64,000 bases of DNA from Adineta vaga (taxonomy: Eukaryota > Rotifera), in assembly GCA_021613535.1 (NCBI GenBank), contig CP075497.1, positions 5,828,001 through 5,892,000 of the forward strand, read 5' to 3'. Position 1 is the first letter of the stretch; each line of letters opens with the position of its first letter. The notes beneath the pieces are model-generated. The model was not told where the DNA came from. It did no database searches and worked only from the letters and a program-made list of their open reading frames with translations. Positions 1 to 10,360 of the stretch are shown here, one piece after another. The translations under genes and the position numbers were made by a program.

Positions 1-176
1 AGAAAATTTCATTTTGAATATGTCATTAAAATAATATTGTCGATTTTCTTACGTCAAGATAGAAATCATTGACGATAAGTAAATGAAATATGTATTATTC
101 CTCACAACTAAAAATTGAAAGAAAAATATGTGCGTAAATGATTTACTATTTTTTTAGTGTATAAGCATAATCGATA

Positions 177-1110
177 ATGGATGAAGCCAGAAAATTCTTT
201 CATTTCGTTTTCGTCTGTCTATATATTGTTGTCATATTTTCAAAATATTTTTTTCTTCATCACTCGTTGTTAGAGTTCAGGTCAATGGCTGTTGATGATT
301 CTCTACCGATTTCACAATCATCTGCATCTTCATCATCATCATTATCATCATTAACAGAATCACGACATCGTACACAAATAGCAACAGATAATAGTTCATC
401 TTTCATTCCATTTTTTGCTCGTTTACAACAAACAACGGTATTTATTCCTGCACATCGATCACGAACAAATCTTTCAACAACACCATCCAGTTCACTTACG
501 ACTGATATACAATCAATATCGAATGAATCAAAATTATCGAATCCATCTTCGTCGAATTCAATTAGTAGAGAACGTAAACGGTTTGAATCTCAACAAAGAT
601 TTAATCCAATCTTAAACAATCCTTTATTGAATCATCGTCGAGAAGTGCCTAAACCAGTTCGAATGAATATTTCAACGGATTCATCGCAAACTATAAAACT
701 TCATCAGACGACAAAACCATTCAAAGTTCGATCAAATGATAAACAAACATCAACATCATCTCTGTTGACACAACGAATCGAACCTGTGACCGATAGAAAA
801 GTTATTTCAGAAGAACTTCCGCTAATCGATAAAAGAAAATATGACTATATAACACGTTGGATTCATGACGTGCGTCTAGCAACTTATTCTTCAGAACAAC
901 GATGTTCAAAAATGAAAGTATCACAAAAACGTTTGATACATTCATAATCTTTATATTCATTTTTTGTCTGTTTTTATTGCCATTTTTATTCATTGTTTTG
1001 CAGAAAAATTCGAGAAACTAAAAGTACAAAGAGTCATACATGCAAAAAAGGAAAAAGTCATTCAAAAGAAAAACTACGTATGTATAGATTTAAATGGAAT
1101 GAATGCTTAA
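177..1110 (+). CDS. Ser-rich hypothetical protein with N-terminal hydrophobic segment
   Basis: I do not recognise this gene. Exon 1 opens at an ATG just after an acceptor-like TTTTTTAG at about 156, with in-frame stops upstream. Residues 8-30 are strongly hydrophobic and could be a signal anchor. The rest is Ser/Thr-rich, low in complexity and basic, ending in a more ordered stretch containing YDYITRWIHDVR. Unspliced, the frame stops at 945-947. Splicing 177..930 to 1004..1110 keeps phase and gives 286 aa with a Lys-rich tail. In that model the stop codon shares a TTAA with the stop of the Kelch gene on the other strand. The coding character is fairly clear; the 3' end is uncertain. Confidence 0.55.
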
Positions 1111-3864
1111 CCTATATCGGATAAAGGATTTGTTTCGCCTTCACAAACATGATCCCAAACAATATCGGACCATTTCAGTAAAAGCATGGCACATGCAAGA
1201 AAACTTCGACCACATATTAATTCGGTAGTAATTGTCCATTGATCTGTTTCAACTGAATAATATTCTACACTTTCATGATATTTTCCTGGTTGTTCACCTT
1301 GTCCACCACATACGAAAATTTTGTCATTAACAACGGCTGCACCTGGTCGATAACGATGTTCACACATCGGTGCGATAAATTGCCATTGATTTGTTGTTGG
1401 ATCATAAACTTCAGCTAGATTTGTATTTTCTATATTTGATTGTAATCCTCCACAAACATAAATCTTTTTTCGCAGGACAACAACAGCTGCACCTGAACGT
1501 GCTATGCGCATAGGAGCAACATCTGTACTCCATTCGAAAGTTCGCGGATCAAATTTCATGACTAGATCAACAGCATCGCCTTCTTCGAGAACTGCTCCAC
1601 CTAAATCAAATTCTTCAATTTAAAAACACAGCATCTCTTTCTTTCTTTCTTTTCTTTACCAATTATATACAAATATCCATCTAATGTACAACAAGCTGGA
1701 CTTGTCATTCCAACTTGCATTGTACCAATCTAAATGGAAAAATTTACAACTCAAAATCTTTCTTCTATTTTTTGTTTGAATACATACTGAAGACCATTTA
1801 TTTTCCGTAATAGAATATCGTTCAATAGTATTAAGACGAACATCTCCATTCGAACCACCACATGCATATATGTACCCATCAATTAATACTAAACCTAATT
1901 CAGATCGTGGTGTTAGCATATCTGACAACTGTTGCCATGCATCAAGTTTTTGATCATATTTCCAAACTTCTGCACTCGGTCGACCTTGATCAATCATCAT
2001 TAGAATTTACATTTTTCTTCACAAGCAAACATGTCTACAAACTTACCATTTGGAAAATCTCCTCCACATAGATAAAGTGTTGAAGCCCCTTCAAATCAAA
2101 ATGAAAAATATATGAAATAATCAAAGAAAAACGATGTATGTGTATACCTAATGCAACAATAGCATGCTTTGAGACAGCATATGGTAAACAACAAAGTTTC
2201 TTCCATTCATCTCTAAACAAAATAATTATAAGAATTAATCCGATTAGACATTCTTTCTTTTCCGATAAAAAAAGATTCATTAAAATAGAAATAATGAGGA
2301 ATAAATATATTTCTAATAAAATACCTTTCAGGGTTATAAACTTCTACACCACGTACAACTACTCGTTCATCTTCACCACCCAAAAATACTAATGCTTCAC
2401 TTAATTCTAGAATAGAATGTGGAAATAAAATTGAATCATTTCTAAAATTAAATATAAAAGTATCTTTACCTGAACATGTTCGTGGTTTTAATCGAGAATT
2501 GATTGATGTCATCTCTGGACGTCTATCTGGAAGTAAATGATATCCTAATGCTTCATGAAACAATTCACGACATGTTGCATCTTCCTGAATGATTTTACAC
2601 GTTGAAACTTTATCCATCAATGTGTACTAAATATCATCGAAATAACAATAAATCATATATCAATATTTTGATATACATACAGGACTAAGAAAAGCTAATC
2701 GAATATGTTGAAGAATCTAGAATAAATATAACTATTTAATAGTTTTGTTATTGAAATAGAACATACGGAATGAAAATCATTTTTTCGTTGTTCAGGCGCG
2801 TGATTTAACCATCGTAAACATGCTTCATATACATCATCTTCACTGGCTATTCGTAGATCATCTTCTTCTATAAAATATTAAAAACAATAATTTTAATATT
2901 CAATTACAAAAGAACGTAAGGATAAGTGCTATTATAATTTCCATATAGATTCTTACTTATGAATTCAATAATTTTTTGAGCAGAAATATGAAGCCATTCA
3001 TCCTGTTGTACAACCTTGAAAATGACATGAATTGCAAATGATATTATTTGAAAGAGTATTTTTCTTACTTGTGAGAATTTCTTTAGAACAAATCGTTTTG
3101 CTTTTCTTGTTAATTCTTGTGTTCCATGTAATTCAGCAAAACAATTTATTCCAATAGCATTGGTTTCATCCAGAAAACGTTCAAAAAATGAACTACATGC
3201 ATCTCGAACAGCTTGCATCATTAATAAATTAGCAGCAGAAAGTAATGATTGCACATTATTTTCACAGATCGTTATTTCAGCTAGCAAAACAAAACAAAAC
3301 ACGAGGTAGAGCAATTGAAATTTCTATAACGTCTTACATGTATAAGCATATTCAATCAGTTCAAACATAGCATCAGGATCAACTCCATTGAGAGTAACAG
3401 TTGGTTGTGATGATTCACACATTTCTGATGTTGTAAACATTGCCCGAAAATATGGACTAGCAGCAGCAAGAACATTCTAAATTAACAAATCGATTGATAA
3501 CATTTATACTATAATATTGAATGAACTGTTCTCATTATAAAGAATAATAAAAGATAAAATGAGACTCTTGTTTCTTTACCTTATGGCACGGATATTCATG
3601 TTGACCTACAATAATTGTTACATCACACAATTGTCTACTCAAACGAAGATCATTTAATGCTTCCAAAAGTGAATCTGAATGTCCATGTTCATAATGTGCA
3701 AAAACGGCACCTGGATTATTTGAATTATTATTTACGTCAGCTGATTGTGTAATGGAAGCTGTAATCATAGGATGATGATTTGCCATTTTTAATCGAGCAA
3801 CATTACTAAAACGTTTAGTCGTATGATGACTACGAGTAAACGGTGTCATAGATGCTGAAGACAT
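1107..3864 (-). CDS. BTB-BACK-Kelch protein (KLHL family), probable CUL3 substrate adaptor
   Basis: KLHL-type proteins bind CUL3 through BTB/BACK and recruit substrates with a Kelch propeller. Exons (minus): 3580..3864, 3338..3476, 3069..3280, 2957..3014, 2767..2867, 2681..2716, 2470..2626, 2325..2406, 2148..2212, 2047..2088, 1788..1984, 1660..1729, 1107..1600. They total 1938 bp, 645 aa, and every junction keeps phase. Residues 1-60 are disordered. The BTB begins with DVTIIVGQHEYPCHK and continues across the first intron into NVLAAASPYFRAMF. BACK follows. From about residue 330 six blades show the GG doublet (LGGEDE, LCGGDF, ACGGSN, IIGGAV, VCGGLQ, VCGGQG). I cannot place it in one KLHL subfamily. 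An SDR gene lies 65 bp upstream on the same strand. Confidence 0.9.
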
Positions 3865-3929
3865 TATTTTACATTGATAGATGCTTATCTATAAGGAAAA
3901 AAAAAGTAAACAAAGGAAAGTAGGTTCAT

Positions 3930-4721
3930 TCAATATTTTTGACAGATGTCATAGAGTTTTTGAACTAGTTCTCTATCTTTCATGAATGGATCATTTTGAA
4001 CTTTACAATCGCGGAAATATTTGCCAGTTATATTTGCAACATCATCAGATATAGCTAAATAAACAGGTGTTTTAGCACTTTGTTCAGGTGTTTCATGTCC
4101 ACCAAAGCCCATTGAATTACTTAATTTGGTATTTGAATCACCGGGGTGACAGACATTTACTGTTATTCCATCATGAAGATATTTCTCTGCATAAGCTAAT
4201 GTTAACATTCGATTCGCTTGTTTCGCTTGTTGATAAGCAGCATCTGTTGAATAAGTTCGTCTTTTAAATTCTAAATCATTTATATCAAGTCCACCAGCCC
4301 AATAACTCGCAACATTAACAATTCGTGCATGTTGTGCACATTTTTTTAGATTATTTTCAAATGCATTTGTCATCCATACATAACCTAACACATTAGTAGC
4401 AAATTGAAGTTCAATTCCATCTTCATTTACTTCACGTTTTTTCGGTCCAGTTGCATGATTATTGATTAAAACATTAATTGGTTGATCTTTTAATTGTGAA
4501 GCAAAGCTTTCAATCGATTTTTTTGAAGAAAAATCAACAGGATAACCTTGTATTGCTTGATTCTTTGTTTTGATTTTAATATCTTCTACAGCAGCATTTA
4601 ATTCGTTTTCATTTCGACCAGCTAAGATTATTTTATGATTAGAATCTTTAGCTAAAATTTCACAAATTGCCTTTCCAATCCCACCATATGCTCCGGTCAC
4701 AAGAAATGTCTTCTTCGCCAT
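3930..4721 (-). CDS. short-chain dehydrogenase/reductase, retinol-dehydrogenase-like
   Basis: A single uninterrupted frame of 263 aa. It shows the classical SDR features in order: the nucleotide-binding TGAYGGIG near residue 9, a downstream AGRN typical of NADP-preferring enzymes, VDFSS, a central LINNHATG, the catalytic Ser in NVASYW, and YQQAK supplying Tyr and Lys. The overall pattern resembles RDH11-14 and WWOX-type SDRs, which reduce or oxidise retinoids, sterols or lipid aldehydes. The substrate cannot be told from sequence. The usual NNAG is NNHA here, a small departure in the active-site strand. The gene has no intron although its neighbours are intron-rich, so a retrocopy or horizontal origin is possible. 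It is divergent from SIAH (436 bp apart). Confidence 0.88.
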   Translation of the reverse strand: MAKKTFLVTGAYGGIGKAICEILAKDSNHKIILAGRNENELNAAVEDIKIKTKNQAIQGYPVDFSSKKSIESFASQLKDQPINVLINNHATGPKKREVNEDGIELQFATNVLGYVWMTNAFENNLKKCAQHARIVNVASYWAGGLDINDLEFKRRTYSTDAAYQQAKQANRMLTLAYAEKYLHDGITVNVCHPGDSNTKLSNSMGFGGHETPEQSAKTPVYLAISDDVANITGKYFRDCKVQNDPFMKDRELVQKLYDICQKY

Positions 4722-5157
4722 GGAAGAGAAAGAGAACAGAATAAATCAAGAAAAAAAAATTAACCATACTCAATCATTGACATAGATGTCACTTGAAAAT
4801 TTCCCTATTGGTCAAAATAGTTATTTGTTTATTTATATTCTGTCCTTGTATTTTGAAAGAGTTTTGCATCGTTTCGTATACTGTCAAATAAGACTAACAA
4901 TCGGCAAATCATCAAAAAACAACAAGTTGTAGAATGAAATTTAAAGATCGATCTGCAATGTTAATATTTATTAAATTGGAAAGGTTTCGCTGTGGATTCG
5001 ATCATATTATCTATCGATAGTTTTAAACGATAAAAACACAGTGAATTTAAAAAAAATAAAAGTTTCTTTTCTTCAAAAATTTGTTTTTTTGTTATTGTCA
5101 AATTCCTCTTTTTGTCTGTTTACTTTCTTCTTTTGTGTAATATACATGTAATACAAG
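4722..5157. promoter_or_regulatory. divergent intergenic region between SDR and SIAH
   Basis: This AT-rich stretch of 436 bp separates two genes transcribed away from each other, so it probably carries both promoters. I see no clear TATA box. Nothing coding is visible. Confidence 0.4.
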
Positions 5158-6530
5158 ATGAAGAGCAGTGGTAATTCAACAACATTTACTGTTCATGATC
5201 GTCTGGCAGCAGCTATTGCTCCGAATACAAATACAAATGTATCAACAAATCCACCAACTACAAGTACAACAACTACTACTTGTTCAATTAATATTTCCAC
5301 AACCACTTGTCAACAAATGATGGCAACAAATGCAAATATCATGCCAGCTGGAAGTTTATCGTCAGCAACGGCAGCCTCATGTAATATAACAACCTCAACT
5401 AGTTCAAATCAACATCAAGATTTAGTTAATCTATTTGAATGTCCTGTATGTTTTGATTATGCATTACCACCTATACTTCAATGTCAATCAGGACATATTG
5501 TGTGTTCCCAATGTCGTCAAAAACTTTCATCGTGTCCAACATGTCGTGGACCATTAGGTAATATTCGAAATTTGGGCATGGAAAAAGTTGCTGATACAAT
5601 TTTATTTCCATGCAAATATCAAACAAATGGATGTTTAATAAGTTTAATGCATAAACATAAATTAGAGCATGAAGATGGCTGTGATTTTCGTCCGGTAAAT
5701 TGTTTTCTCCAAATTCTTTCAATCGTTATCTTCATTTTTCTTTTCAAGTATATGTGTCCATGTCCAGGTGCGTCATGTAAATGGCAAGGTAGTTTAGAAA
5801 ATGTTATGCAACATCTTTGGCTTGCACATAAATCTATTACAACATTACAAGGAGAAGATATCGTGTTTTTAGCTACAGATATTACTTTACCTGGAGCTGT
5901 TGATTGGGTAAGATAAATGTCAGAATATAAATCTATTTCAACTGAAAATTCATTTCATTCCGATAAAAGAGTCTCGAAATTTCGAAGCATAATCTTTTCT
6001 TTTGAGTCGTTTTCTTTTTAATCCATTCGTCATACGTTAAGTACATCAGAACAAAAGATAAATCCGTTCTCTTACACAACATCCTGTAGATGAACATCAA
6101 TAGAACGAAAAAAATCACTTTGTTTTGTTAAATCAAAGAAACAGCGAGTTATTGTACTATTACAAGTTGTCATCTTTATATCCTTGTTGTCAATGGATAA
6201 TAGTTTTTTTCAATGAATCTATTTGCTTAGGTTATGATGCAATCATGTTTTGGTCATCATTTTATGCTCGTATTAGAAAAACAAGAACAACAATTTTTCG
6301 CCATTGTTCAATTAATTGGTACGCGACAGCAAGCAGAAAAATTTGTTTATCGATTAGAATTAAATGGTAATAAACGACGTTTAACATGGGAAAGTACTCC
6401 GAAATCGATTCATGAAGGTATTCAACAAGCCATTCTATTGAGTGATTGTCTAGTTTTCGATGGAGCAACGGCATTATTATTTAGTGAAAATGGCAATTTA
6501 GCTATCAATGTAACTGTGTCTCTCGGTTGA
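5158..6530 (+). CDS. SIAH1: SIAH-type E3 ubiquitin ligase (seven in absentia homologue)
   Basis: SIAH proteins are dimeric RING E3 ligases that mark proteins for proteasomal degradation. Exons: 5158..5694, 5749..5907, 6231..6530; total 996 bp, 331 aa. Residues 1-90 are a low-complexity Thr/Asn/Ser extension. The RING begins at [13 protein letters not shown] and ends with CPTCRGPLG (about 94-129). The SIAH zinc finger contains [12 protein letters not shown]. The substrate-binding domain includes the family hallmarks [33 protein letters not shown] and [13 protein letters not shown]. Intron 1 is only 54 nt, a multiple of three, and has no stop codon, so retention would insert 18 residues. Intron 2 is 323 bp. 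The family is certain; SIAH1 versus SIAH2 is a vertebrate distinction. Confidence 0.96.
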
Positions 6531-6546
6531 TCTATTCTTCATTATA

Positions 6547-6552
6547 AATAAA
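6547..6552 (+). terminator. AATAAA polyadenylation signal of SIAH
   Basis: AATAAA lies 16 bases after the SIAH stop codon, followed by a pyrimidine-rich tract. Confidence 0.5.
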
Positions 6553-7018
6553 GTTGTATCTAAATGCATTTTTTCTTTTTTCTTTTTTCTTTTTTCTTCT
6601 TTATTTCAATTTTATGATGTCTCTTCATACTCGATGTCTCCTTTTCATTTTTGTTCTCCCTCTTTCTTTTCTTTTTTTTTTCGTTTTGTTTTCTCTTTAA
6701 AAATACATTTACTTCCTTTGAATTGATCAATATGTTTGTTTATTTATTGTATACATTCACGTATGATATGCATCGAAGATTTCTCATATTTCTTTTATTC
6801 AACTTTGCTAGATGATTATTTTACAAAATTTATCTTTCAAGGCTAATAGAACTTGGTCATAAGTAGTAACAGATGTAGTAGATGTCAGCTGGTTAGTGAC
6901 ATCCATTTAGTATAACCTTGTCTTTCTATACGTGGTACGCGTCGATTAGCACGTGGAATGATTTCCGAAGGTCAAACGATTCATAATATTCTAATATATT
7001 CTGATGTTTAAGATCATC
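6553..7018. other. intergenic, SIAH 3' flank and OGFOD2 5' flank
   Basis: The first part is a long CTTTT-rich pyrimidine tract, the rest ordinary AT-rich sequence with stops in all frames. No gene is visible. It presumably holds the OGFOD2 promoter. Confidence 0.4.
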
Positions 7019-8349
7019 ATGAAAAAAACCTTTTGTCGATGTTCATGTTTTTTAACAAGTAATATCTATTTGAAACAAATTGATGCACATGTACATTATG
7101 ATTCTGATGAACAATTTCGAGAAGAATATGAAAAAGTAAATTATTGTTTGCAATTCGTCAAATTATGTAATTAACCTTCTTTTAGCTTACTACACCTAAA
7201 AATTCGATGGAAGAATTATTAAGTTTAGTACATCAAGAAATGAATCGTCGACGAACTCTTGATATTGATGCCCAGAGACGAAAAGAACAAATTCGTAGAG
7301 AATATCAACCATTACATCCAGAATTGTATGAACTGCAAGTAAATGAGAAACGAAATATTTCAGGAAAAGAAAAAGAAAAAAGATGAATTTTGTTTTGTAG
7401 CCAAAATTTTTATCTGAAAAATTTAGACAAATATGTTCCCAACCAAAATCTTCTAGTGAATTAATCAAAAAATTTGGCAGTAAGTAGAATAAATGAAGAA
7501 ATGATAGAAGTTTTGCTTTGTATATTTTGAATTAGATGGAATCTATTCAATACCAGTGTTTACAAAAGAATTTTGTGATCAATTAATTGCTGAATTGAAA
7601 CATTTTGAAGCATCTTCGATGCCGAAAGGAAGACCAAATTCAATGAATAATTATGGCGTATAATAATTCCGAAGAAATAATGATGATCTATATCTATTCA
7701 ATACATTTGTTAATTTAGGTTCTTTTAGATGAATTAGGTTTCACAAATTTTATTGATCATTTACGTATTCAATATTTAAATCCACTTGTTCAAGTTTTAT
7801 TTGGTGATGAATATATGGGTACTACTGGGTTAGATTCTCATAAAGCTTTTGTTGTTTCATATAAAATCGGTCAAGATATAGATCTTGGTTATATTATGAC
7901 AATGCAGAAGTGACATTAAATGTCTCACTTGGTATGTAAAAATCAGATGTTTTGTTTCTGAAAATGAAATCGTTTTGTTTTTCAGGAGAAGAATTTGAAG
8001 GAGGTGATTTATATTTTGGTACTATGGCGAAAGCGAATCGGACGGCCTTTTCAAATTTTACATGTAAATGAAAAAAAAAGCAAATCTCTATTAATAGAAT
8101 ATTAAATGCCTTTCTTTTTGTTTAGTTGTCGAACATGTTCCAACTTTTGCTATTCTTCATCGTGGTCTACATCTTCATGGTACTGAACCAATTCAATCTG
8201 GTGAACGATACAATCTTATCATATGGTTACGTTCATCATCAAAACGCAATCAACTCTGTCCAATGTGTTGGCATAAACCTGATTGTCTTCTACCCGTTGA
8301 TTCTGATAGTTATGGTGACGGAATGACTAATTCATTGGAGAACAACTAG
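7019..8349 (+). CDS. OGFOD2: OGFOD2, 2-oxoglutarate/iron-dependent oxygenase, frame broken at the HxD histidine
   Basis: Exons: 7019..7135, 7186..7338, 7401..7479, 7536..7657, 7719..7931, 7986..8063, 8126..8349. The order of motifs is that of animal OGFOD2: an N-terminal FCRCSCF, SMPKGRPNSMNNYG, LDSHKAFVVSYKIGQD, a core ending DNAEVTLNVSLG, GGDLYFG, the distal LHRG..LHGTEP histidine region, GERYNLIIWLR and the tail RNQLCPMCW. The exons add up to 986 bp, one short of a multiple of three. The break is in exon 5 near 7893: upstream reads ..DLGY in one frame and downstream YDNAEV in the next, so the metal-binding His (about residue 216) is lost. With one base more the product would be 328 aa. The rest looks intact, so an assembly error is likelier than decay. 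Confidence 0.88.
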
Positions 8350-9118
8350 GATGAAATCGATCTTCTTTACAGAGCGTATATATATATATATATACATATG
8401 TTAGGAAAAGAAAAGACAAGAAAATGGCTGCTATAGTGTTTCATTTGACAAATGGTATCTTGATTCAATGTGACATATTGTCAGGATCAATTTTCTTCCT
8501 TTTCTTCTTCTCTCCTTCTTCTTTTCCTTGATCAAGTTGACGACATTGCAATTTTCTTTTTTTTTTCTTTGCGGGATTAATCTACATTTTAACTTGAGAT
8601 TCGTTTGATGTGTATATGTGAAAAAATTTTCTTATCGATAATGATACTGAAATTGAGCAAGGTGTGCGATTGAAATCAGAGATGGCATCATATTCAATTG
8701 ACGCAATCAAAATGATATCTGTAATCGATCTCTTTCCGCTTGCATGTCTGTCAGCAAAAGAAAAAGAAAAAGAAATTCTTTTTGATTATCTCTAACACCT
8801 TCATTTGCTCACTGTCACACAATCTCATTCATTGATGATAAATACTTGAGCATAATTATCTTTAAGGAATTGAACACTAGCCAGACATTCTCTATGCTTT
8901 CATCTTGCTTCTTTTTCTGTGTTTACTAAAAATGATTCTTCTTTATGGGCTATTAAACGAAATACATACACAACAGACAGACAAAAGAAAATGTTATTGT
9001 TTACAATAAGAAACAAAAAAGTGTGAAATGAGAAGATGCGATAGTATGTTTATTCATAAAATAAACATCCTCTTCGAAGAAAAGAACAGCATATCTCATG
9101 TAATTACTCGTTTGATCT
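8350..9118. other. convergent 3' region between OGFOD2 and MAB21-like
   Basis: This 769 bp stretch holds an (AT)n run near 8379-8396, pyrimidine-rich tracts and no credible ORF. A TTTATT near 9051 could be the polyadenylation signal of the minus-strand gene. Confidence 0.4.
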
Positions 9119-10360
9119 CTATAACCTATCAAGACAATGACTATTAATGAGCATTTCACGAGTTAAACGCCAACTTTGCTTAGCAGTATTATCCAATGAT
9201 TGTAGAGATTTTCCTTTAAATAAATCGACATTAGGTAAAAAATAATGTGGACATTTTCGACATTGTAAACACGATATTAATTGTAATAAAATACCATTTA
9301 AACGATCACCTAATGTATTATCATCGCACCACTCATGTTCATTTGGATGTTTTTCACATTCATATAAAACTAAACATTTTAAAACATAATTTGTTATTGG
9401 TGATGACTCGAAATTACGATCACGTAATGTTTTTAATATTGATAAACATTTACGTCTTGCTCCATCTTGTAGAAGACGATCTTCAGCTTCGGTAAATGAC
9501 ATTACCCAAGCGTCACCTTCCGAACTTGCTTGTTTATCTTTCATATAAATCGATTCTTTGGATAAAATATTAAATCCTTCGTTTTTGACATCATTAACTT
9601 GATTTGGATTTGGCCAGGTTGAATATTGTGTTGGAGAAAATGGCCAATGTGCAGCCGAACGTGGCCATAAACCTGCACAACGAAATGCTGGTACAATATG
9701 TACAATAAATTTGTCACGTATACGAAGTCGTACTTCGGACGTATCAGTTAATAATTTCACATAATCACGACAAGCACATTTTTCACAAGCTTGAGCAACA
9801 AGTGCTTGAAAACGTGAACGAATCTTTCGTGCTGATAAATATCCACTTGCAGTTATAAATTCTACCCAAAGTGACATGGAACGTTTACGTCCATCAGATA
9901 ATTTCAAAACTGCACAACCAGGTATTGTACCATCATCAACAAAATTAAATACACCCATTTGATTCAGATATAAAACAACCTAAAAGAAAATAGAACATGT
10001 CTTGCTAATCGAACGATATTAATCATCTAGGCTTCTTCGTTTTCTAAGAATGATTGATTTATATACGCATCATTTATGTCTGTTATCAAGATGAATACTA
10101 ATTATTTATGTTCCTATAAGAAAATCTTTCTCTTACCTGAATTCAGTATGTGAGACCACTGTAAGACCTTCAAAACGTCCATTGTTTTCATTAAGTGACG
10201 AAATAAATCTTGGTTCTTGTGCTTCAACTTCACGTAAAACTTCCGTTACAACTTTGGAAATTTCACGAACAGCTTTATAAATTGAATTCTTTCGTGGAAT
10301 AACTTTTTCAACAAAATATTTATTAAGTTGAAGAGCAAAATTATTTGAAGGACACAACAT
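9119..10360 (-). CDS. MAB21L2: MAB21-like protein (MAB21L1/2 orthologue), frame broken at the intron edge
   Basis: MAB21-like proteins have a cGAS-like nucleotidyltransferase fold and act in animal eye and sensory development. Exon 1 is 10137..10360, exon 2 is 9119..9979. The protein follows vertebrate MAB21L2 closely: LQLNKYF, VEAQEPRFISSL, MGVFNFVDDG, a near-identical run from SLWVEFITASGYLSARKIRS, GDAWV, LKTLRDR and RLNGILLQLISCLQCR. Exon 1 ends GAA TTC AG before GTAAGAG, while exon 2 resumes in phase 0 with GTT GTT TTA. One base seems missing in the last codon, where the family has Glu. With it the product is 361 aa (human 359). Vertebrate copies are intronless in the coding region; here a 157 bp intron is present. 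Confidence 0.92.

Noticed and set aside
7019-8349. OGFOD2 as a true pseudogene
   Set aside because: Only one base is missing; splice sites, all other motifs and the C-terminus are intact, so decay is not the simplest reading.
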